NCBI RefSeq assembly: GCF_014805685.1
Contig: NC_060887.1
Location: forward strand, 8,715,463 to 8,779,462
Origin: Silurus meridionalis
Lineage: Eukaryota; Chordata; Actinopteri; Siluriformes; Siluridae
DNA: 64,000 nucleotides
Direction of reading: 5' to 3'
The number at the start of each line of letters is the position of its first letter. Within the stretch, counting starts at the first letter, position 1. Below are positions 56,238 through 64,000 of the stretch, piece after piece. Under the pieces are notes generated by a model. It saw only the letters and a program-made list of their open reading frames with translations. It did not search any database and was not told where the DNA came from. Position numbers and translations under genes: made by a program.

Positions 56238-59200
56238 TCATGATGCATTATAGATCTTATAGAACGCATCATATATTGATCCAATATTGATGGAGTGTAA
56301 TATAACAAAAAAAATATATAAATATAATAAAACAGTCCTAATACATTCTTAAAGTTCTTGAGTTTCTCAGTAATTTACTGTCATTTTTGATTACTATAGA
56401 CCTAATAAAGTTTACAAGTTTGCCGAGTTAGATCGTAAACATCCTACTGTCTTCATAGCTTTTCATAGTGAAGTGTTCCTTCAACAGAACTAATTGATGC
56501 TGTAGGTCAAATACAAAATGTCAAAAAATCCTTGAAAAAAATCCTAAAATACACGGCTAAAAAATATCAGTGCTGCTATCAGACAGAGCCTACATGAGGC
56601 GAAACCCGCTGTCGATTAGTTTTTCCCGCCTGCCTCTGGATGGGGTTCTCTTCGATTGGAGGTCACTCTGTGCAGCTGGGGATGTTTCACATTAATGACC
56701 TGGAGATCCATGAAATTACGGAGTAACGGGAGCTTTAAGGATGGATTTGGACTGTAGTTAATGTCAACAGTCTGCTACACTGACTCAGGACTGCAGTTTG
56801 CTTCTGAACACCTTAAAATTGTTCTTCTGTAATATATGGACATTTGGTACCACCCAGATGATGAATTGAAAACTTGAATTGAGCTAAATCTTGCTGGGAT
56901 ATTTCCAGCCTCTCTATTGATTACTGAAAAACTCTGCAGCCACGCCATCACATTTAAGTGAGTGAACTTGCCTGCTCCACCACAGTGACAGTGCCAGGCG
57001 CCATGGCAACCACGGAGGCCACAGTGTCAGGGTTCTCTGTCCCTAGCTCGATGATCTGCTGAAGGATATTAACTGATGCTGGATCCAGTCTGTCTGCAGC
57101 TGCAGCGGAGACAACACCTACGAAAGAAAGACAGAAAGAAGGCAGCTGCACATTTAGCTGAATATTTTGGAGCTACAACTTTTTTTGGAGTCCGTCTCAT
57201 ACAAACCATTCTGGGTGTTAAAACGAAGGTTCTGAAGCACCGAAACAGCAGCCTCAGTTCCCTGCCCATCCTCGGTCTCAGTGATTTGAAGATACTGCGT
57301 GTTTGGTTCCTCCGCTGATTCTACTACCTGAACAAGCACAAGAGCGCAGTTAAATTATTGTTATGCAGACATTCTTAAAATACTGAAAAAAATGTCTGAA
57401 AAAAAATTAAGCACAACTGACAAAATCATTCCCATAATGCAGTGTTAAACCACACTCTACACTTCTATGTAACTTCGTATTTAAAGCAGCAACAGGAAAG
57501 GAAAAAAAGACAAAGTCAAAATGGTACTTTCTCACCTCCCACTGATTCTCAACAACTTTGAGTCCATGCTTGCACTTCAAGTGTCTGTTCATTTCCCATT
57601 TTGTTCCGTAAACATAGTTACAGACGGGACACTTTACTCCGCCTGCAGACATATGAGCCAAAGACATATGACAGCACGACTGTACCACAGTCATACGAGA
57701 CTTATCTGGACTTTTCACACTTTAGCGTATTCCAGTGACACTATATTTGCTACAAAGAAAAGGGCACAGAAACAGACCTTGCTCTATTACACTCTCTGAA
57801 GTGGGCGTCCCAGGCCCTGTGTTGCTGTATTGCTCTCCCGGATGCTTCTTGTTATAGTGTCTTTTCAGGGAACCTGAGATGTTGCATGAGTAGTGGCAGT
57901 GTGCGCAACGGAATGGCTGAAAAGGCAACGTTACAAATGTTAACACGCAGTTATATTTTTATACACAACTTCAGCACTTTACTACTCATGCAGTCTTATT
58001 AGCGAATCATGTGGCAGCAGTGCGAATGCATAACATTACACAGATATGGGCCTGCAGTACTGGGCTTTATGCACTTTAAGTGTCAGAATCTTAAAAAAAA
58101 AAATGCGATCTCAGTCGTTTTCAGTCTTTTTCCACTGTTAATGAAAGAAAGGCTATTGTGACCATGCTGTACAACTGTGGTGAGCAGAAAAACATCTGAA
58201 ATTGTTGAACAATGAGGACCATATCAAGTTCTACTTCTGTTAGCCAAGAACAGAAAGCTGAGACTGCAGTGGGCACAACACTGGACAGCTGAAGTGAAAA
58301 AAACCTATTCTGGCCTGACAAACAAAGAACAGAATTTTGCATCAACAGCATGAATATGTGAAGATATCGAGTTAAGGTGTAGGGAACGATTTTTGGTACA
58401 CTTTTAATCATTTATAATTCATTTATAATTAATCTGATGTTTTGAAAGTGACTATGTAAATCCCCTTATGGACGCAATTTACCCACCATCTAATGGCTCC
58501 ACCCTACATGATCATCTTCTTCTTCATCTTCTGGTTTCTCCCATTAGGGGTCGCTATAGTGGGTCATCCGTCTCCATACCCCCCTGTCCTCTACATCTGC
58601 CACTTTCAACACAACTACCTGCATGTCTTCCCTCACCACATCCATAAACCTCCTCCTTGGTCTTCCTCTTTTCCTCCTTCCTGGTGGCTCCATCCTCAGC
58701 ATTTTCTTACTGATATACCCCATGTTCCTCCTCTGCACATGTCCAAACCATCTCAATCTCACCTCCCTCACCTTGTCTCCAAAACGTCCTACATGCACTG
58801 TCCCTCTAATAAAGTCATTTCTAATCCTGTACATCCCGATCACTCCCAAAGAAAACCTTAACATCTTCAGCTCTGCTACCTCCAGCTCCACCTCCTGTCT
58901 TTTACTCAATGCTATTGTCTCTAAACCATACAACATCGCAGGTCTCACCACAGACCAATAAACTTTCCCTTTCACTCTTGCAGATACTCTTCTATCACAA
59001 ATCACTTCTGCTATCACTCTTCTCCACCCACTCCACCCTGCCTGCACTCTTTTCTTCACTTCTCTAACACACTCTCCATTACTTTGCACTGTTGACCCGA
59101 GGTACCTGAACTCCTCCACCTTCTCCACCTCTTCTCCCTGCTCCATCCTACATGATAAAGCACCATAATACAAAGTAGAAGTTATCTCAAATTAGTTTCT

Positions 59201-61552
59201 TATTAGATCTGAATCCAATAGATTCAGCCTTTGGGAAGTTGGAGAACAGCAAAATTAAGAATTGAAGAATTGCAATATGCAATCATGTCATCATGAACCA
59301 TAACATCAATGGAATGTTTCCAACACCTTATAGAATCCATGACATAAAGAATTAGGGTGTTTAGAGAGCAAATGAATGATCCAACCTATTATTATTATAG
59401 TGTTTCTAATAAAATGCATGGTGAGAGTACATACATACATACATACATACACAACATGACCTGGTCAAAAGTATGTGGACAACTAAGCATCATAGCCCTT
59501 TTGTCTGTTGGGGTGGGCTGTCATACATGTAGGTTAATTATCCACAGACTTGGCTATAAAGTGCACAAAAAAAATAAAATTAGAAATTAAAAGGACTACT
59601 ATGCCAATATGACCAGTAGGGGAGCCAGGGATTTTCATAGGGGTGGCCAGGCAGGGGCCAGCAGTTACTCTGGGGTGGCGCAGAAAATATCATTAAGCAA
59701 AATTCAACCTTAAAATCCAACCTTAAAATACTTAGCTCTGGTTTGCTGTAGATTGAGCTAATTATGGGCCAGAAATTGTAACAAATGACAGAAACAAAGA
59801 GACAGGGAAAAGTCTTTTCAAAACGATATACGGTAAATCAATGAATTATTCATTACAATTTTAAGCATCTTTTTAGCCTTGATCATATTAAAGATGTGGA
59901 AAATATTTGGAAAATGCATGCTGACAAAAGGTTATTTTATTTACCTTAAAGGAGACGTGTTGTTCCATGTGCCGGAGGAGCTGTGGCTTCTGTGCTGCAG
60001 TGAATTCACACTCTGTACATTTGAACTGCTTACCTACACCAGAGTGACATATAAGCAGTTGTTTCAATACAAAGTCATAAATAGTAGCCTTTCAATCTCC
60101 TGTTTACTCTGGGAAGTGGTCTTACTCAAACCAATGCATGTAAAAAATACACTATATGGATAAAAAAAAATTATGAACACCTGACCACAAGATTGTTAGG
60201 TACTGATGTAGGTGATTGTAATGTGTTCAATAGGGTTAAGCTCAGAGCAGGATCAAGATCTTCCAATCTAACCCATGTAAACCCTATCTTACTGGAGCAG
60301 GCTTTTTTAAGAGGCATTAAACAATTGTGTGCCTTCTCCTTTTAAATAAAAGTTAGAGGAAGAACCACAAAAGGTTCGAAATGGCAGGTGTCCCAATACT
60401 TATGGTCTACTATTTATTGAAACAGCTAACAAAAAAGCAACATGTACAAGAAACACTCAACATAATCAAAAACTAATAATGCACAATTATTAAAACTTTT
60501 TTTAAAATAAACTTTTATTGTTGATGTGAGTTTAATTTGGTTAGGAATCATTTATCTTGCTTTATCTGCTGGCACCTACCCCATTTTATTTCTATTAGCT
60601 TTTTGTGTTTTGCTTCTGGTTTTTATTTAAAATGAATGTGTTGGTTGGTTTTAAAAAAAGATCTCCCACGATTTATCTTCTTTCTACACTAACATCTGCT
60701 ATTTAAACAGAGGTGTGTAGACTTTATATCCACTGTAGCACACAGAGTGAAGACATCATTACTAAAACAAATACTTTTACATACTGTAGATTTGTCTAAT
60801 TTTTTTTCAATCGCACGGATCAAACATGTGGACTTGAAGAGTGATTATAGTACTCCCAAATGAAAGACACCAATTAAACACATTATCCTGATGATAATTT
60901 GATCCAATTCATCCCAAAGGGGTTTAGTAGGATTGAGATCAGAGCTTTATAGCAGGCCACTCAAGATCTTCCACTCTATCCCATCTAAACCATATGTTCA
61001 TAGAGCTGGCTTTGTGCACAGGGGAGGCCATGTGTCCAAGTACTTTTGGGTACACAGCCATCTTGAATGAAAGCAAATTCAACAAATTTTTTTTTTATTT
61101 TTGAATGCAAGATAATTATTCCTTTTTCTAGATACTTTTAGTCATCCTTATTTAGATGTTATTAAACTGCCGGCTATTAGAATTAGCGCATTTACATTGT
61201 TAATATGTATTAATTCTTGTATGTGTGTATATAAATATATAATTTTTATTTATTTTATTTTAACGATACATCTACGATACTCTTATTTTTTATCTTTATA
61301 TTGTATTTCTTTTCATGTTTACAAGTTGGACAATCGTAAAAAGCACTATAGGTCATACTCTAAAAATGTGTATGTCACAAATAAAATGTGAAAAATTTTA
61401 ATTGAATGTCAGACGTAATTGTTTTTATAATTATGTAATATCTTTCAGTATGAGGTACCTATATAACTTTACAATAAATCTTAACTTGCCCAGCTATTAT
61501 TTTTTGCAGTGTATTAAAGTTACACTTCCCCAACCACATTCTTAACATTCTG

Positions 61553-61625
<73 letters not shown>

Positions 61626-64000
61626 GGAAATCTTTCATATTACTGATTGGGGAGCCATTCATGATAAGGAGAAGATAAAAAGTGGTTCACCGTCTGCTGA
61701 GTGCATGAGCTTGTGGCTCTTTAGTGTGCACTTGGACTTGAACTTTTTGCCGCACAGATCACACAGGTGGCTTTTCTCAGTGTTGTGCCTGTTGAAATGA
61801 GCCTTCAGGTTGCTTTTGCTGCGTGAGGCGTAATCACACAATGAGCATTTGAAGGGTTTTACTCCTGTATATGTGTAAACAAGAACAGATCGTCGATAAG
61901 CTTTGTGTATTACAAACAGATTTCAAACATAATGGAAATGAATATACAGAATATGGAATGGATCTTAAAATTCAATTTAAAAAAAAACAAACAGTGAATC
62001 ACACATGCTAAAATAAATACAAATAATACAGGGTTTTTTTTGTGTTTGAGAAAAGATAATGTAATGTTCTGAGTTGGCATCCACAGTTCCTGTGGGTTTT
62101 TTTTTTCCAATAAGAGATCATTTTCTCCCACCTTCATGAGCCCAGATGTGCTGCTGCATGTCGGTTCCATTTCTCGTGAAATAGCAATCGCAGTACGGAC
62201 ATTTAGACGCTCGTTTTCCTATTGCACCCTTTACGTGGGCACGGATTCCCAGCACCTCTAAAGTGGTCGTTAGTGAAGTATCTAAACAGAAAGCACTCAT
62301 ATTACAATTCCAGCAAAAATATCGGGACAACATGAAGATTACCCGGCCTGCTAATTTTTTTTACCTGGATGGTTAGATTTGATATGATGCCTAAGTTTGT
62401 CTTCTGGAAATCCTTTTTTACAGATCGGACAAACGAAGCTCTTCTTCACCTGAAGATAATTAAAAGTAAAATAAGCAAAAATTCAGCTTCAGTTGTTTTT
62501 TTATTCCCCGGACAAACCCTCTCTAAAACTTACAATTTCAGAGTGTGTTTTGAGATGGGCCTGCAGCTTGTACTTGTCTGGCGTAGAGTACTGGCATCCT
62601 TCTGAAGGGCACTTGAGGTGAACATTAGTGTGTCTCTGGATTACGTGACGCTTCAGGCAGTTTTTTGTAATCGAAGAGTAGCTGCACTGGGAACAGTAAT
62701 GCAGATGTTCTCGTGTATGTGTTCTTACATGCATGTTGTAGTGCACCTGGTACCAGAAAAGCTTACCTATTGAAAAAAAGGGTCAATGTCTTACAAGCAA
62801 AGTAAAAAAATTGTTGCAGAATTGTACAAAAAATTTTTTTTTTAAAACAACAGCTGTATAAAAGATTACCACAGTATTCACACTCCAGATCTCCGTAGAC
62901 CTTCCGTATTCTCTCAAAAACATCCATGTTTAGTTGCCTTTTCTGCATTTGTCCCAAAATCTGCGCAAAAGCAGATTTTTCCTCTAGTTGAGTGGTTGCC
63001 ATGTCCTCTGTACTACAAGAAGGTGGGTTTCTTTGAGTAACACTGGTCTCAGTCTTGCTCAAAGCAAATGGCCCGTCTGTGACTTCGGACATCTCCGATG
63101 TAGGAGTTTGTGAGGGTAAATTTGTATTCCCTTCACTAGGATTATTAAATTCCATTACACTGCAGTCCACATTTGGCAAATTATCCTGCAGCTGTTCTTT
63201 GTCTAGCAGATCCTCAGAGACCGTCCCATGCAGTTGAGCTTCCACAGCTGCACTAGAATCAATAACTAGGCAGTTGTGGATCTCTGTTGAAGCTAGATCC
63301 TCTTGGGAAACATGCACCAGTTCATCTGTTGTGAAACTCTCAGGATCTTGAGACTCTTGTTCCTCTACACTGTCCGTTTCAGTGGCAAGCAATTCCTGTG
63401 CATTGAGGAGGGACAACTCTTTGCTGATCTCCAACTCATCTTGTCTCAGCATGTCCCTCTGAATGTCATCCCCAGGTTTCAGCAGGCAGAAACTGCTTTT
63501 GATAGAATCAGCGAATGTCGCGGATTCATCCATTCCTGAGTGGGACTCCCTGAGGTGCAACTTGAGGCGCACAGTACTGACAAACTTCTGCAGGCAAACT
63601 GAGCACACGTACACAAAGGGATGCTTTCTTACATGAGCCTGGAGGGCCTGAAACTTTGTGGACCCATGATCGCACAATTCACAGCCATACGGTCGGTTGC
63701 TCCCATGGACCATCAGATGCCGATCACGCTCCAACTCATACTTGAATTTACGGTCACAGACATGGCAGTCATAGAGCAGCTGTCGTTTGCCTTCTCTGGT
63801 TTGGAGCCTGTACTCGTCATAGGAGTCCTTGACTTTCCCGTCTTCCATATCGTGGCTCTCTCGGATGTGTTTAAGCAAGTTCTTCACGTCTGAGTACTTC
63901 TTCTTGCAGAAGCGGCAGTGCTGCTTAATTTTCTGGTGTACCCTTTCCACGTGCACTTTCAGGTGACCCTTGCTAAGGCAGTTAAATGAGCAGTGCTCAC
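53455..64000 (-). CDS. znf407: C2H2 zinc-finger protein 407, 3' part (partial)
   Basis: Eleven exons on the minus strand keep frame: 62870-64000 (open at the window edge), 62534-62766, 62365-62449, 62132-62281, 61691-61864, 59945-60033, 57778-57916, 57536-57642, 57207-57327, 56972-57117 and 53455-53682 (stop). Together they give 866 residues. There are 15 C2H2 fingers: five in the first exon, one across its donor (ECEYC-GKLFWYQ), then nine more to NRHLKCKH. The C-terminal third is finger-free and acidic (RLDPASVNILQQIIELGTEN; TVTVYTQGEDASQ; end TTEVT). It is a nuclear DNA-binding regulator. ZNF407 is preferred over other large zinc-finger genes because the YRLQTREGKRQLLYDC block fits and ZNF407 is on human 18q with ADNP2; ZNF335 or a relative is the alternative. 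Confidence 0.8.
53683..55019 (-). other. ZNF407 last intron, proximal part
   Basis: Intronic. About 54,410-54,700 resembles an antisense L2-type 3' tail (caattcagtttaatgaatcttgtatttgtatagtg ... ggcaagaaaaaacaccatggcagatggcatgagg). Nothing else recognised. Confidence 0.5.
55020..55460. repeat. Duplicated intronic segment, copy A
   Basis: The sequence from about 55,025 (gtcctcgaaggaatgtttccagcac) through the 'catggtgagagtacatacatac', 'acaactaagcatcatagcccttttgtctt' and 'ggggtggccaggcaggggccagcagttac' blocks is repeated in the same orientation at about 59,310-59,680, with high but not perfect identity. Both are in ZNF407 introns. Confidence 0.85.
55790..56105. mobile_element. Rearranged Tc1 element containing a large palindrome
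   Basis: The left part (gccaccttttgcttagattactgctttgcacactcttggcattctcttgatg) is antisense transposase of a common teleost Tc1 family. It is followed by two copies of that family's terminal region facing each other, ending 'gagcaggtgtgtccaaacttttggtctgtactgta' at the right. Internal deletion or inversion must have produced this arrangement. No TA-flanked left end was found. Confidence 0.75.
55893..56064. repeat. Near-perfect palindrome, 86-bp arms, no spacer
   Basis: Left arm 55,893-55,978 and right arm 55,979-56,064 are exact reverse complements except for one base (caaagag versus caaaggg near the outer end). The centre is GGAATTATATAATTCC. Such a structure can extrude as a cruciform or fold as a long RNA hairpin. 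Confidence 0.95.
56164..56238. repeat. (GATA)n microsatellite
   Basis: About 18 GATA units in the ZNF407 last intron, preceded by a short AT tract (56,140-56,165). Confidence 0.95.
56610..56870 (+). mobile_element. L2-type LINE 3' UTR fragment
   Basis: Aligns with 27,240-27,510 and 50,850-51,090 (ctgcctctggatggggttctcttcgattggagg... ggacatttggtaccacccagatga). Truncated at both ends. Antisense to ZNF407. Confidence 0.8.
57917..58500 (-). other. ZNF407 intron, nothing recognised
   Basis: Intronic sequence up to the LINE copy at 58,500. No repeat assigned. Confidence 0.4.
58501..59173 (-). mobile_element. RTE-like LINE ORF2 C-terminus (copy 3, best preserved)
   Basis: A 209-codon open frame at 58,544-59,173 on the minus strand: VEEFRYLGSTVQSNGECV, VKGKVYWSVVRPAMLYGLET, ELKMLRFSLGVIGMYRIRN, EVRLRWFGHVQRRNMGYIS, PPGRRKRGRPRRRFMDVV, ending RMTHYSDP, the normal C-terminus of this family. 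The catalytic reverse-transcriptase core is absent. In the sense direction of ZNF407. It lies beside duplicated copy B (59,310-59,680). Confidence 0.85.
59310..59680. repeat. Duplicated intronic segment, copy B
   Basis: Direct repeat of 55,020-55,460, separated by about 4.3 kb and four ZNF407 exons. Copy B has extra units in the catacatac tract, and about 20 bp near 59,605-59,630 (gaccagtaggggagcc) differ from copy A. Confidence 0.85.
60155..60420. mobile_element. MITE-like element in a ZNF407 intron
   Basis: Left end 'atacactatatggataaaa', right end 'gtgtcccaatacttatggtctac', interior 'gatcttccaatctaacccatgtaaac'; same family as 4,661 and 60,880. Confidence 0.6.
60421..60879. other. ZNF407 intron, nothing recognised
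   Basis: AT-rich intronic DNA with no supported feature. Confidence 0.4.
60880..61065. mobile_element. MITE-like element fragment
   Basis: Interior 'gatcttccactctatcccatctaaaccatatgttcatagagctgg' and end 'catgtgtccaagtacttttgg'; related to 60,155-60,420. Confidence 0.55.
61066..61558. other. ZNF407 intron, nothing recognised
   Basis: AT-rich DNA with no supported feature. Confidence 0.4.
61558..61622. repeat. (AT)n microsatellite
   Basis: About 32 perfect AT units in a ZNF407 intron, about 70 bp from the exon at 61,691. Confidence 0.96.
62870..64000 (-). CDS. znf407: ZNF407 large exon, incomplete at window end
   Basis: Open on the minus strand from the edge to a phase-1 donor (G|GTAATC at 62,869). 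It encodes five fingers (HCSFNC...VERVH, HCRFCKKKYSDV, YDCHVCDRKFKY, YGCELCDHGSTK, YVCSVCLQKF), then about 190 residues without fingers, rich in Glu, Ser and Thr, and a last half finger ECEYCG. The protein begins well upstream of the window; the Met or Val codons near 63,956 are internal. Confidence 0.88.

Overview
This is a piece of vertebrate nuclear DNA, almost certainly from a teleost fish. The evidence is spliced genes with GT-AG introns in consistent phases, many Tc1/mariner and hAT DNA transposons, L2-type and RTE-like LINEs, many microsatellites, and proteins closest to vertebrate PARD6G, ADNP2, RBFA and ZNF407. The density of Tc1 copies would suit a catfish-like ostariophysan, but the species cannot be fixed from sequence alone. 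All gene names come from reading the translations and from remembered family sequences; no database search was run.

Layout. 1-10.8 kb: no confident gene; decayed DNA transposons, a Ty3/gypsy remnant at 4.95-5.56 kb, a hAT remnant at 7.3-7.9 kb, an RTE-like LINE at 9.3-10.2 kb, and one unexplained exon-like segment near 6.1 kb. 10.85-12.64 kb (+): a complete five-exon D-2-hydroxyacid dehydrogenase gene (323 aa, glyoxylate/hydroxypyruvate reductase-like). 17.90-21.68 kb (+): three-exon PARD6G-type polarity gene (412 aa). 22.1-28.4 kb: transposon block, including an almost intact Tc1 element with perfect 29-bp ends. 28.5-33.5 kb (+): CpG-rich promoter-like region and ADNP2 (889 aa, three coding exons). 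37.9-40.05 kb (+): RBFA, seven exons, 340 aa. 40.1-53.0 kb: repeat block built around tRNA-like sequences, split by a young Tc1 element (43,632-45,193) and an approximately 4.9-kb L2-type LINE (about 46.4-51.3 kb). 53.45-64.0 kb (-): the 3' part of a C2H2 zinc-finger gene, probably ZNF407, with 11 coding exons in phase and running off the right edge.

The genes are not an operon or pathway. Their grouping is syntenic: RBFA, ADNP2 and PARD6G are neighbours on human 18q23 and ZNF407 lies on 18q22-q23, so the window looks like the fish counterpart of that segment with changed order and orientation. Roles: cell polarity (PARD6G), nuclear homeodomain/zinc-finger regulator (ADNP2), mitochondrial small-subunit maturation (RBFA), zinc-finger regulator (ZNF407), and 2-oxoacid reduction.

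The most unusual non-genic structure is the tRNA-like family at 42.9-51.8 kb: about 187-bp tandem units, each with A-box/B-box-like segments on the minus strand, plus plus-strand relatives, one of which can be drawn as a 73-nt near-cloverleaf. Other structures of note are an 86-bp-arm near-perfect palindrome in a ZNF407 intron, an inverted duplication flanking PARD6G exons 1-2, a putative GC-AG intron in ZNF407, and a diverged N-terminal PB1 strand in PARD6G.
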